Positions 36,872 to 46,155 of a DNA stretch of 64,000 bases are shown piece by piece (positions within the stretch are counted from its first letter, which is position 1; every line of letters begins with the position of its first letter). This stretch comes from Lachnospiraceae bacterium AC3007. GTDB taxonomy: Bacteria; Bacillota; Clostridia; Lachnospirales; Lachnospiraceae. The translations under genes and the position numbers were made by a program. The stretch lies in assembly GCA_000621405.1 (NCBI GenBank), contig JHYK01000015.1, forward strand, positions 1-64,000. Reading direction: 5' to 3'. Under the pieces are notes generated by a model that searched no databases, had not been told where the DNA came from, and was given only the letters and a program-made list of their open reading frames with translations.

Positions 36872-38892
36872 CGGGCTACTATAAGGAGCTCTATGTAAAG
36901 GAAAAAGAGAAGAACGAGCAGCTTGTCACGGAACTGGCGGATCTTGAGGCGAAGCATGAAGAACTGTCCCACAAGGTGGATGTCTTAAAGCACAGTCTCA
37001 TATATCGCGCGATAACTCCTTTCAGGCTCGTCTGGTCGCACATGAAGAATGCCGTGATCAGGGTGAAGAGACTCGGATCCTTATCTGAAGTGATAAGAAA
37101 GCTGAAGTCCAAGAAGATCGAGCGCTCGGCATATAAGCTGCACGGGACGGAGAGCTTCCTTACAGGCGAAGAGCTTGAGAAGGCAAAGAATACGAAGTTT
37201 AAAAAGCAGCATGTATTCTCCATCCTGATCCCTCTGTACAATACTCCTGAGGGATTCCTGAGGGAGCTGCTTGACTGCATAGAATCTCAGATCTACGGGG
37301 GCTGGGAGCTCTGCTTTGCGGACGGCTCCGATGATGAGCATTCATATGTCGGAGACATCGTATCGGAGTATGCAGCTCATGAGGGCGGAGACAGGATCCG
37401 GTATAAAAAGCTTGAGAAAAACGGCGGGATATCCGAAAACACCAACGCCTGCTTTGATCTCGCGACGGGAGATTACTATGCTCTGATGGATCATGATGAC
37501 ATACTGCATCCCTCGGCTCTGTATGAATTCATGAAGGTCCTTGAGGATAAGGATGCGTGGTTCATATATTCCGACGAAGCTACTTTTAAGGGCGGATCCA
37601 TCAACGACATGGTGACCCTTCACTTCAAGCCGGACTATGCTCCGGACAATCTCAGGGCCAATAATTATATATGTCATTTCTCGGCATTTAAGAGAGAGCT
37701 TGTCGACAAGGTCGGCCGCTTCCGCTCCGAATATGACGGAAGCCAGGATCACGACCTGCTGCTGCGCCTTACAAAAGAAGCCGCAAAGCATGAAGACGGC
37801 ATAGTGCATGTGCCTCACATACTGTATTACTGGAGGAGCCATGCAGGCTCCACGGCTGCGGACATCAATGCAAAGACCTATGCGATCGAGGCTGCGAAAA
37901 AGGCTGTGGCATCGACTCTTACCGAAGAAGGATACAGTGGTTTTAAGATCGAGAGCACTAAGGCTTTTCCGACCATATTCCGCATAAGATACGCCTTAAA
38001 GGAGAGACCGAAGGTGTCGATAGTGATCCCGAACAGGGATCATGCCGAAGATCTTAAGAGATGTATCGGCTCCATCATCTACAAGACCTCCTATGATGAC
38101 TTTGAGATAGTGATCGTCGAGAACGGAAGCACATCCGATGAGATAAAGGAGTATTATGAGGAGCTTAAGGAGTCGCCGATAGTTAAGATCATAACCGTGC
38201 AGCAGGATATCTTTAATTATTCGGAGCTTATAAATAAAGGCGTCGAAGCATCGTCCGGCAGATATATCATCCTTCTCAATAACGATACGGAGATCATCAC
38301 AAGGAACTGGATCGAAGAGATGTTGATGTATGCACAGAGGGATGATGTGGGCGCAGTCGGATGCAAGCTGTATTATCCGGATCACACGATACAGCACGCG
38401 GGCATAGTTATAGGACTCGGAGCCCACAGGACCGCAGGACACGTGCACTACAGGCTTGCGAGCAGCAACCTTGGATACATGGGGCGTCTCTGCTATGCGC
38501 AGGATTTCACTGCCGTCACGGGAGCCTGCCTTATGGTATCAAGGGAGGACTTTGATGCGTGCGGCGGCCTTGATGAGGGCTTTGCCGTGGCGCTTAATGA
38601 TGTGGATCTCTGTCTGAAATTAAGGCACATGGGACGTGTCAATATATTTACTCCTTTTGCGGAGCTCTATCATTACGAATCAGCAAGCAGGGGATCGGAT
38701 GTGGAGAAAAAGAAGGCACAGGAAGACGCATCCTATGATGACAGGGCAAAGAGATATGAAGAGGAAGCTGAGAGATTCCGCGAAAAGTGGGCCGATGATC
38801 TGGCAGTGGGAGATCCGTACTTCAATAAGAACTTCAGTCTGGATCACAGCAATTTCACATTGAACGTACTGCCGGCGCCGATGGTAGAGTAA
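36847..38892 (+). CDS. Two-domain GT2 glycosyltransferase
   Basis: A 681-residue protein. Residues about 8-50 are predicted coiled coil. The first GT2 domain starts near 121 (VFSILIPLYNTPEGFLRELL), with LMDHDDILHPSAL, and the second near 388 (KVSIVIPNRDHAEDL), with LLNNDTEIITRNW and DEGFAVALNDVDLCLKL. Both have acidic metal sites, so both may be active. Such double enzymes make polyrhamnose and other O-antigen-like chains. It overlaps the preceding GT by 25 bases. Confidence 0.85.
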   Translation: MSEDGKDLAGYYKELYVKEKEKNEQLVTELADLEAKHEELSHKVDVLKHSLIYRAITPFRLVWSHMKNAVIRVKRLGSLSEVIRKLKSKKIERSAYKLHGTESFLTGEELEKAKNTKFKKQHVFSILIPLYNTPEGFLRELLDCIESQIYGGWELCFADGSDDEHSYVGDIVSEYAAHEGGDRIRYKKLEKNGGISENTNACFDLATGDYYALMDHDDILHPSALYEFMKVLEDKDAWFIYSDEATFKGGSINDMVTLHFKPDYAPDNLRANNYICHFSAFKRELVDKVGRFRSEYDGSQDHDLLLRLTKEAAKHEDGIVHVPHILYYWRSHAGSTAADINAKTYAIEAAKKAVASTLTEEGYSGFKIESTKAFPTIFRIRYALKERPKVSIVIPNRDHAEDLKRCIGSIIYKTSYDDFEIVIVENGSTSDEIKEYYEELKESPIVKIITVQQDIFNYSELINKGVEASSGRYIILLNNDTEIITRNWIEEMLMYAQRDDVGAVGCKLYYPDHTIQHAGIVIGLGAHRTAGHVHYRLASSNLGYMGRLCYAQDFTAVTGACLMVSREDFDACGGLDEGFAVALNDVDLCLKLRHMGRVNIFTPFAELYHYESASRGSDVEKKKAQEDASYDDRAKRYEEEAERFREKWADDLAVGDPYFNKNFSLDHSNFTLNVLPAPMVE

Positions 38893-38903
38893 GGAGGGAT
38901 CTT

Positions 38904-39692
38904 ATGGCGGGAAATAAAGGCCGTTTGGATCAGGAGAAGATCCTGAAAGTCGCACTGCTCATCCTTTCTTTTATTTTCATCATGACAGGCATCGCGATCT
39001 TTGCTCACGGTCTTATAAAGACAAAGATACTGCCCCGCTTCGTGGCTTCGGAAGACTCCGAAGAGGAAGAGGAGACTTCAACGGAAGAAAAATCTACGGA
39101 AGAAACTTCCACGGAAGAAACTTCCACGGAAGAATCTTCCACGGAGATTTTGGTGTCGAAAGAAGAAGGATCCGATGACAGCTACATCGCAGCGAACGAT
39201 ATGTCTGCCGAGGAGTCGGAGGGATCCGATGATAGTGCAGAGGATACCTTGGATACGGACGGTCTTACCGAGGACGAGCGGATCGCCATAGAAGAGGAAG
39301 AGAGGCTGAAGGCCGAGGAGGAAGCGGCGGCAAGCGCTGAGCAGAAGTACAGCATAGACTATATCTACGGAGTCTTCATAGCTTCCGATGTCGATATCGT
39401 AAGAGCCTTTGCACCCACCATTGCTTTTCATAAAGACAACACCTTTGATCTCACGCTGAACTTTGATGACAATATGAAGACCTATACGGGCACTTTCACT
39501 ACGTCAGTCAAGCAGGATGAGATGGACGATCTGTCCATATATCTTAAGATAAAAAATCCGGGCAACGGTATAAAGGATACGGCAACGGTCATCTTTTCCG
39601 ATTCGTCGGATTACTGTATGTTCATGGATGAGGGCTTCGGACTTATGGGCTACAGCGGTGCCCCGTACTACTTCAACCGTGATGAAAGATAG
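38904..39692 (+). CDS. Membrane protein with Thr/Glu repeats, unknown
   Basis: A 262-residue protein. A short basic N-terminus is followed by one membrane helix (about 15-37) and a very acidic linker with at least four STEE-type repeats (about 52-80), then more Glu/Asp/Ser-rich sequence. A folded beta-rich domain (about 150-262) has FAPTIAFHKDNTFDLTLNF and similar. It ends the polysaccharide gene run, 11 bases after the GT. The function is not recognised; the spacer suggests a domain held away from the membrane in the cell wall. Confidence 0.6.
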   Translation: MAGNKGRLDQEKILKVALLILSFIFIMTGIAIFAHGLIKTKILPRFVASEDSEEEEETSTEEKSTEETSTEETSTEESSTEILVSKEEGSDDSYIAANDMSAEESEGSDDSAEDTLDTDGLTEDERIAIEEEERLKAEEEAAASAEQKYSIDYIYGVFIASDVDIVRAFAPTIAFHKDNTFDLTLNFDDNMKTYTGTFTTSVKQDEMDDLSIYLKIKNPGNGIKDTATVIFSDSSDYCMFMDEGFGLMGYSGAPYYFNRDER

Positions 39693-39707
39693 AGACTCCT
39701 GAATAAT

Positions 39708-39746
39708 AAAGCCGGACCACGCTTAGATGTGCGGTCCGGCTTTTTT
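39708..39746. terminator. Bidirectional terminator
   Basis: AAGCCGGACC pairs with GGTCCGGCTT around a short loop, with T-runs on the 3' side and A-rich sequence on the 5' side. It separates the polysaccharide genes from the convergent LiaF-like operon. Confidence 0.8.
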
Positions 39747-39766
39747 GATACAGGCATTTGTTTTTC

Positions 39767-40510
39767 TCACGTTCTGATGATCTTCAGTTCTCCGAAGGAG
39801 ACGCTTCCGTCGATCACACACTCTACTGCATTAACGGCTGCCGTCTCATTAATGTTTCTGTCATCGCAGTGTCCGAGAGCGACGCTGACTCTGTTCAGAA
39901 CCTTCCAGTCCTTGGGGATGTACAGATCCAGTTCACCGAATGATACGTGACAGTTGATCGTCACCTTGTTTGAAGGGACATGAGCTCCGTCAAAGTACAC
40001 GGACATCTCGCCGAACTGAGTAGCAAGATCAGCAGATGCAAGGTTCTGGAGGCGGACATACTTTGTGCCTGATCCGAATCTTACAGAGTGGATCACGTGC
40101 CCGTTCTTATTCTCATCTATCACCTCGGAAGGACCACCGGAGGCTGCGAAACTTCCGTGCAGGCGTGCCTTTTTGAAGTGCCTTAAGTGTCTCGGAAAGA
40201 TGATCTCAAAGGCGATGGTCAGGAGCAGGGCTGCTATGAGCACAATCCCGGGTGTGATGGCCTCGATCCCGAGCGGCTTCGCAAATACGATGCAGACCAC
40301 GGCGATCGGGAAAAAGATCCCTGCGAAGAACAGATCCACGAGGCTGAAGAAAACGATGATCACCATAAAAACAGCGATGATAAGTCCCCAGGTACTGACC
40401 CCCACGAAGGCTGTGGGAAGATTGAATACATTAAGCTTCCACATTACAAGGCATGCTGCCAGTACTATGAGCAATAATGCGAAAAGTATGTTTTTTGTTC
40501 TCTTGTTCAT
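39767..40510 (-). CDS. LiaF-like membrane protein
   Basis: A 247-residue protein with four hydrophobic segments (about 8-125) and a C-terminal soluble beta domain. FGEMSVYFDGAHVPSNKVTI and VSFGELDLYIPKDWKV, with repeated FGE-x-x-x-Y/I units, are typical of the LiaF C-terminal (DUF2154-type) domain, which senses cell-envelope stress. AAAGGAG precedes the ATG. It is downstream of and likely co-transcribed with the LytTR regulator, an arrangement often autoregulated in Firmicutes. Confidence 0.78.
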   Translation of the reverse strand: MNKRTKNILFALLLIVLAACLVMWKLNVFNLPTAFVGVSTWGLIIAVFMVIIVFFSLVDLFFAGIFFPIAVVCIVFAKPLGIEAITPGIVLIAALLLTIAFEIIFPRHLRHFKKARLHGSFAASGGPSEVIDENKNGHVIHSVRFGSGTKYVRLQNLASADLATQFGEMSVYFDGAHVPSNKVTINCHVSFGELDLYIPKDWKVLNRVSVALGHCDDRNINETAAVNAVECVIDGSVSFGELKIIRT

Positions 40511-40521
40511 TTTAGTCTCCT

Positions 40522-40977
40522 TTACGGCGCCAGGATGTCCTTGAGCGCTTTATAATAGTTTCTTGAGCAGTATACGGTCTTGTAGGTTCCCTGAAACTCG
40601 ATCTTGCTTGCGCCTGCAAGATTCTTTGTTATCGAGTACAGCTTGTGAGTATTGAGGATCGTGGATTTGGAGATCCTTGTAAAATAGGACGGAAGCTTCT
40701 CCTCCAGTTCGTAGAGCTTATACCTTGTCTCGAACTCATCATCGGCGGTATGGGCCCTTATCAGACCGCCGTCCGTCTCGAAGAATAGGATGTCGCCGAG
40801 CGGAACGAAGTATTCCGAATCTTCCTTATAGAAGCTTATCTGGGAAAAGCCCGGAGCGTTTTCGGATAAAAGCTTCTGGATCCTCATCACTTCCTGATCG
40901 ACTTCGGAGCATTTTATTATGACTTCTTTGCCGGATGCTTCAGGGTCGATCTCGATTTTTACTTTCAAGCTGCTCAT
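40522..40977 (-). CDS. LytTR-family DNA-binding regulator
   Basis: A 151-residue protein. The N-terminal 50 residues are unassigned; the rest is a LytTR domain (ILFFETDGGLIRAHTADDEF, ELEEKLPSYFTRISKSTILN). LytTR proteins bind DNA through beta strands. There is no response-regulator receiver domain, as in stand-alone types. The start at 40977 is preferred: the longer frame from 41004 would contain a TATAAT nine bases before this ATG and has no ribosome site. That spacing suggests a leaderless or nearly leaderless message. LiaF-like gene follows after 11 bases. Confidence 0.8.
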   Translation of the reverse strand: MSSLKVKIEIDPEASGKEVIIKCSEVDQEVMRIQKLLSENAPGFSQISFYKEDSEYFVPLGDILFFETDGGLIRAHTADDEFETRYKLYELEEKLPSYFTRISKSTILNTHKLYSITKNLAGASKIEFQGTYKTVYCSRNYYKALKDILAP

Positions 40978-41004
40978 GGCTGTATTATACAACGAACGGT
41001 GCAT

Positions 41005-41311
41005 AAAAAAAGGGGTTTTGGGTAAGAGGTAGTAAAATGCGCGGTAACAGGTATAATATAGTTATATCTGTAGTTGATTATTATGCTTCGGCAGGGAATT
41101 GTTTGCTCAGTTACCGCCAACGCTCGGACGAACTAATCACCACGCATTACTAAGCCTCAAACGAAAATGTCGATAAATCTCCATTTTCTATTCGGCAAGT
41201 AATTGCGGGTGCTGGATTTTGTCCTCGCTAAAAGCGGCTCTTCATGCCTTCGCAAACAATATCCCTTGCCTCAGCATTTGAACTGCCAGATTGTAACGGG
41301 GGAGATGTGAT
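41005..41311. other. Intergenic region upstream of the SPFH gene
   Basis: No gene is supported on either strand. It contains GGTATAATATAG near 41050 as a possible -10 region, and TGCTCAGTTACCGC near 41104, shared in part with the region before rfbB (near 26168). GGGGGAG just before 41312 is the ribosome site of the next gene. Confidence 0.35.
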
Positions 41312-42265
41312 ATGGGGATATTTAAGGCGGCGGTTGCGTCGGCGAGCGGCATGGCGGGAGACCAGTGGAAGGAGTTTTTCTACTGTGATTCGCTGCCGGA
41401 GGACCGGATCATGGTCCGCGGGGTAAAGAGGACATCTGCCAATTCTTCAAATAAAGGGGATCAGGAGATAATCACGGACGGTTCGATCATAGCGGTGGCA
41501 GACGGACAGTGCGCGATAGTCGTCAGTAACGGAAAAGTGATCTCGATCCTTACGGATCCGGGTGAAAATGAATTCAGGACCGGGGAGACGTATGGCGTCT
41601 TTTCGGGATCAAAGAAGGGAAGTTTCGGCAAGGAATTCTTCAACAGGTTGTCTTTCGGGGGCGATGCTCCGCCCACGACCCAGAGGGTATATTATCTAAA
41701 TATGAAAATAATATTAAATAACCCCTTCGGAAACGGGATGGAAGTGCCTGTGAGGATACACGACGAAGCGAGGGGGCTTGATATCGACTGTTCGCTGATA
41801 ATGTCCGGTGTATATTCATACAGGATAGTCGATCCCGCAAAGATATACAAGCAGGTCATAGGCAATGTGAAGCATGTGTATATGACATCGTATCTTGCAT
41901 CGCAGATGAAGGCGGATGTGGACAGTACACTGCTTAGCGCTGTGGGTGAGGTATGTGTCGGTTCGTTCAGACCGTCAGCGCTCGGGAGTTTTATACCTGA
42001 GCTCACGGAGCAGGTGATCGAAAGAGCCAATACGGTGCTTGGAGAATTACGGGGGATAGAGATAGTAAACCTGGCTTTTGAGGTATTTAAGCTGACGGAT
42101 CCGGATACAGGGATCATCCGGCAGATACAGGTGGCTTCTGTTGCCATGGATCCTTTGATGGGTGCAGCCATGCTCACATCTGCCCAGGCTGATGCGATGC
42201 GCGATGCAGCGTCCAATACTATGGGCATGGGGACGGATCCATCATGGAAAGATCGACGACTGTAA
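41312..42265 (+). CDS. SPFH/YdjI-like protein, lacking the C-terminal zinc ribbon
   Basis: A 317-residue protein of the SPFH 'virion core' type related to B. subtilis YdjI, which gathers at membranes with stress proteins. The start FKAAVASASGMAGDQWKEFF and the middle VFSGSKKGSFGKEFFNRLSF are characteristic, and the SPFH part spans about 60-270. Relatives usually continue into a Gly/Met-rich stretch and a CxxC zinc ribbon; this copy stops at MGMGTDPSWKDRRL. YdjG- and YdjH-like genes occur 14 kb away in the same window, whereas B. subtilis keeps them together. Confidence 0.75.
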   Translation: MGIFKAAVASASGMAGDQWKEFFYCDSLPEDRIMVRGVKRTSANSSNKGDQEIITDGSIIAVADGQCAIVVSNGKVISILTDPGENEFRTGETYGVFSGSKKGSFGKEFFNRLSFGGDAPPTTQRVYYLNMKIILNNPFGNGMEVPVRIHDEARGLDIDCSLIMSGVYSYRIVDPAKIYKQVIGNVKHVYMTSYLASQMKADVDSTLLSAVGEVCVGSFRPSALGSFIPELTEQVIERANTVLGELRGIEIVNLAFEVFKLTDPDTGIIRQIQVASVAMDPLMGAAMLTSAQADAMRDAASNTMGMGTDPSWKDRRL

Positions 42266-42361
42266 TATGAGGTGACCGTCGAAGAAAACGCCCTGGGGAA
42301 CAGATGTGAGAAAGAAAATGAAGGGTTTTTGGAAATACGGGGGGACACGTAGAATCTGAGT

Positions 42362-43867
42362 ATGAGCAAAGCAAAATATGTGATGGCCCTTGATCAGGGG
42401 ACCACAAGTTCAAGATGCATATTATTTGACAAGCGCGGAGAGATAAGATCCGTCGCCCAGAAGGAATTTGAGCAGTATTATCCGAAGCCGGGCTGGGTGG
42501 AGCATAATCCGATGGAGATATGGTCGTCGGAGCTGTCCGTTGTGACAGAGGCCATGGCATTGATAGGGGCCGGTCCCGAAGATATAGCGGCTATAGGGAT
42601 CACAAACCAGAGAGAGACCACCATAGTCTGGGACAGGAATACCGGAGAGCCCGTATATAATGCCATAGTCTGGCAGTGCAGAAGGACCGCGCCCATAATC
42701 GATGATATCGTGCAGACCGGGCATTCGGAACTCATAAGAAAAAAGACAGGCCTTGTACCTGACGCATATTTCTCTGCAAGCAAGATAAAGTGGATACTGG
42801 ATAACGTGGATCAGGCGCGAAAAAGGGCTGAAGACGGAGACCTTCTTTTCGGGACCGTGGATACCTGGCTTATCTGGAAGCTTACGAAGGGTAAGGTGCA
42901 TGTGACCGACTACACGAATGCGAGCCGGACCATGCTCTACAACATCCATGAGCTGAAGTGGGATGAGGAGCTTCTGGCCCTTTTTGGCATACCTGAGTCC
43001 ATGCTTCCCAAGGTGATGCCATCAAGCCATATATACGGGTATACGGATGAGGGTGTCACAGGATGGAGCATACCGATAGCGGGAGCAGCCGGAGACCAGC
43101 AGGCGGCACTTTTCGGACAATGCTGCTTTGACAGGGGAGACGTGAAGAATACATACGGCACGGGCTCTTTTATACTCATGAATACCGGAGCAGAAGCCGT
43201 ATCATCAAAGAACGGGCTTGTGACGACCATAGCAGCCGGGGATTCGGAAAAGCCTGACTATGCGCTCGAGGGCTCGGTCTTTGTGGCGGGAGCAGCGATA
43301 CAGTGGCTCAGGGACTCCATGCGTATGATAAGGGATTCATCACAGTCGGAGGAATATGCGGCCATGGCAGGAAGCGGCACGGAGGGTGTATATGTAGTTC
43401 CCTCATTCACCGGAATGGGCGCCCCGCACTGGGATCAATATGCAAGAGGCAGCATCTTCGGCGTGACCAGAGGATGCAGGAAAGAGCATTTCATAAGGGC
43501 GACTCTCGAGTCGATAGCATATCAGTCACATGATGTCTTTTCTGCCATGGAGGAAGATGCCGGGACTGAGATAAAAGAGCTCAAAGTGGACGGAGGAGCA
43601 TCGGCCAATGATTTTCTTATGGGCTTTCAGGCTGATATCTCCGGATGCGCAGTGAAGCGTCCGAAATGCATAGAGACCACGGCTCTGGGAGCCGCATATC
43701 TTGCAGGCCTTGCGGTCGGATATTACAAAAACAGGGATGAGATCAAAGAGAACTGGATGCAGGGACGCGAGTTTCTTCCCGGGATGGATACAAAGGAAAG
43801 AGAAGAACTCCTCGAGGGCTGGAACAGGGCCGTCAAGGCAGCTTTGTACTGGGCCGGGATCAGGTGA
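42362..43867 (+). CDS. glpK: Glycerol kinase
   Basis: A 501-residue FGGY-family kinase that makes glycerol-3-phosphate from glycerol and ATP. Signatures are [43 protein letters not shown] with the glycerol-binding Arg, and [15 protein letters not shown]. Length is normal. The ribosome site is weak. No glpF or glpD is nearby. Glycerol-3-phosphate could feed phospholipid or lipid-linked polymer synthesis. Confidence 0.95.
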   Translation: MSKAKYVMALDQGTTSSRCILFDKRGEIRSVAQKEFEQYYPKPGWVEHNPMEIWSSELSVVTEAMALIGAGPEDIAAIGITNQRETTIVWDRNTGEPVYNAIVWQCRRTAPIIDDIVQTGHSELIRKKTGLVPDAYFSASKIKWILDNVDQARKRAEDGDLLFGTVDTWLIWKLTKGKVHVTDYTNASRTMLYNIHELKWDEELLALFGIPESMLPKVMPSSHIYGYTDEGVTGWSIPIAGAAGDQQAALFGQCCFDRGDVKNTYGTGSFILMNTGAEAVSSKNGLVTTIAAGDSEKPDYALEGSVFVAGAAIQWLRDSMRMIRDSSQSEEYAAMAGSGTEGVYVVPSFTGMGAPHWDQYARGSIFGVTRGCRKEHFIRATLESIAYQSHDVFSAMEEDAGTEIKELKVDGGASANDFLMGFQADISGCAVKRPKCIETTALGAAYLAGLAVGYYKNRDEIKENWMQGREFLPGMDTKEREELLEGWNRAVKAALYWAGIR

Positions 43868-43929
43868 TACCCCTATGAGGACAGGTATGGTAAAATAAGA
43901 TTTGTTTTTTGCTTTATGAAAGGTAATAT

Positions 43930-46143
43930 ATGCTTTCCGGAGATTTTCCCCTGGCACTTCCGTTAGGCACGGTACTTGCAGGACAATACGAAATAGACGG
44001 GATACTGGGGCAGGGCGGCTTCGGGATCACTTATCGCGCACATGATCACAGGACGGGCGGAAAAGTCGCTATCAAGGAATTCTTCCCTGATTCTCTGGCC
44101 GCGCGCACCGGCGGCACCACGGTATCCGCCTTTTCAGGCGACAGGAGCGAAAGCTTTGAGTATGGCAGGAACTGCTTTCTTAAGGAGGCCGAGACTCTTG
44201 CGCAGTTCATCGGAAATGAGAACATAGTCAGGGTCATAAGCTATTTTGAGGAAAACGGAACGGCCTACTATGTGATGGAGTTCATCGAGGGGATGGACTT
44301 TGATGAATATATAAAGCAGCGGGGCGGAAAGATATCCTTTGAAGAGGCTTCAAGAGTTCTGGTGCCGATCATGGAAGCCCTTGGAACCGTACATAAAAAA
44401 GGCGTCATCCATCGAGACGTCACTCCCGATAATATCTTCATAACAAATGACGGCATACCGAAACTCATTGATTTCGGTGCGGCCAGATACAGCCTCGGAG
44501 ACAAGAGCCAGAGTCTAGATGTCGTATTAAAGCACGGCTTTGCGCCGAAGGAGCAGTATACAAGGCGCGGCAGACAGGGCCCTTATACGGATGTGTATTC
44601 ACTCGGAGCGAGTTTTTATTTTGCCGTAACCGGCAAGAAGCCTCCGGATGCCATAGAGCGGATAGATGAAGATGATCTGATCGCACCCAGCGCGCGCGGG
44701 ATACATATACCGCGCGAGGCAGAGGATGCGATAATGACGGCTTTGAACCTGCAGCCCGCAGAGCGTTTCCAGAGCATGGAGGAATTTGAGCGCGCTCTTT
44801 TGGGACCGAAGACACTCTCGGGCCGATCGAATAAGACAGAAGCATATCCTCCCGAAGGACCCGGTGCGGGTCATTCCGGAGCCGACAGGACAGTGGCAGT
44901 CCCCCGTGATACGGGCGATGCATATTCAAACCGCAAAAAGAGAAAGAAAAGCAATCTGCCTCTTGTGATCGCTGCAATACTTGCAGTGGTCATCATAGCG
45001 CTGATCGCTGTGGCTGCAGTCAGACTGATCTCAACTGCGGTGAATAAAACAGCCGGAAAAAATACCGAAGCCATAACAAACGATGAGGCAGAGGATGATA
45101 CCGGTGAAACGGCTTCGGAAGGGCTTTTATCGGATGGGGGATCCTCCGTAACAGAGGGAAGCGCAGGCAGCGCGGACAGCAGCGATGCAGACACTGTTGA
45201 TGAAGAACTCACTGCTGATGACCTTACCTTCCCCGAGATCATCGGCAATACTGCGGCAAATCTCATGAACTGCTGTCATTTCGGTCCGCAGGGTGAGTTC
45301 ATGAAGTCCGACGGGACCATATGCATGTGTCTTTCAAGGATAGGAGATACAGTATATTATCTCGACAACCTGAAAGGCGGAGACATGGTAATTACGACTT
45401 ATGATGTCAATACGGGAGAGAAGGAGGTGCTGTCAGACCTTCCGTGGGAAGTCTTTACCGCAGACAGGCTACTTGTCTCCAAAGCCTATTACTTCGTCCA
45501 TACATACGGGGATAAGAAAATGTACTGCATCTCAAGGAGTGACGGTAAGATAAAGAATTCATGCGATATAGAGGATCCGAATCTCTGTACGTTTTATAAG
45601 GGATCGTTTTACTATATCACTCCTGATGAAGGCGGACAGTATCTGAATTCAAATCCCGCCGGCGAGCTGGATGCCGGAGATCATGTGATGTATTCTGTCC
45701 CGGATGAAGAGGGGAAGATCACTTTCATCAGCGCATCGGACGACGGGATGATCCTTCTTATGGAAGGAGACGGCAACCGCTTCAAGAAGATAGCCCTTGG
45801 AGATGACGGGTCCAATGAGGTGAATGTCTACGAATGTGATTATGAAGGGCAGGTGAACGGGCTTGTACCCTTCGGGAGCGACATTTATTTTACCGGGAAG
45901 CGCGGGGACGGCGATGAACAGGATATCGTGAAATACGATATGGATACCCGGACGACTACGATAATAAAGACGGTTTCTTCGAGATTCAATCTCAGCATAA
46001 ACGTAAATGAGATCGACGGCGAAAGAAAGATCGGGTTTATGATATATCCCGAATCTGCAGCTGACGGGGATCCCTATTGCGCCCTTATGACAGAAAAGAC
46101 AGGTGAACTGAAAAAGACAGACCTTCCAAGATATGCGGACTGA
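43930..46143 (+). CDS. Hanks-type Ser/Thr kinase with DUF5050-like sensor (kinase 1)
   Basis: A 737-residue membrane kinase. The kinase domain (about 10-290) has the Gly loop LGQGGFGITYRA, ATP lysine in VAIKEFFP, catalytic loop IHRDVTPDNIF and IDFGAARY. The usual HRDLKPEN Lys is Thr here, seen in all three kinases. An Arg/Lys-rich linker and one membrane helix (about 343-365) follow, then an acidic spacer and a beta-propeller-like outer domain with NT-x-x-NLMN, as in DUF5050. It is the first of three tandem paralogues; kinase 2 starts 12 bases downstream. Confidence 0.87.
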   Translation: MLSGDFPLALPLGTVLAGQYEIDGILGQGGFGITYRAHDHRTGGKVAIKEFFPDSLAARTGGTTVSAFSGDRSESFEYGRNCFLKEAETLAQFIGNENIVRVISYFEENGTAYYVMEFIEGMDFDEYIKQRGGKISFEEASRVLVPIMEALGTVHKKGVIHRDVTPDNIFITNDGIPKLIDFGAARYSLGDKSQSLDVVLKHGFAPKEQYTRRGRQGPYTDVYSLGASFYFAVTGKKPPDAIERIDEDDLIAPSARGIHIPREAEDAIMTALNLQPAERFQSMEEFERALLGPKTLSGRSNKTEAYPPEGPGAGHSGADRTVAVPRDTGDAYSNRKKRKKSNLPLVIAAILAVVIIALIAVAAVRLISTAVNKTAGKNTEAITNDEAEDDTGETASEGLLSDGGSSVTEGSAGSADSSDADTVDEELTADDLTFPEIIGNTAANLMNCCHFGPQGEFMKSDGTICMCLSRIGDTVYYLDNLKGGDMVITTYDVNTGEKEVLSDLPWEVFTADRLLVSKAYYFVHTYGDKKMYCISRSDGKIKNSCDIEDPNLCTFYKGSFYYITPDEGGQYLNSNPAGELDAGDHVMYSVPDEEGKITFISASDDGMILLMEGDGNRFKKIALGDDGSNEVNVYECDYEGQVNGLVPFGSDIYFTGKRGDGDEQDIVKYDMDTRTTTIIKTVSSRFNLSINVNEIDGERKIGFMIYPESAADGDPYCALMTEKTGELKKTDLPRYAD

Positions 46144-46155
46144 GAGGAATAACAG

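Noticed and set aside
39060-39150. Repetitive GGAAGAAACTTCCAC sequence as a CRISPR or regulatory array
   Set aside because: It lies in frame in a coding sequence and encodes STEE repeats; the periodicity follows codons.
41005-41311. Riboswitch before the SPFH gene
   Set aside because: No match to conserved cores of common riboswitches could be found by eye on either strand.
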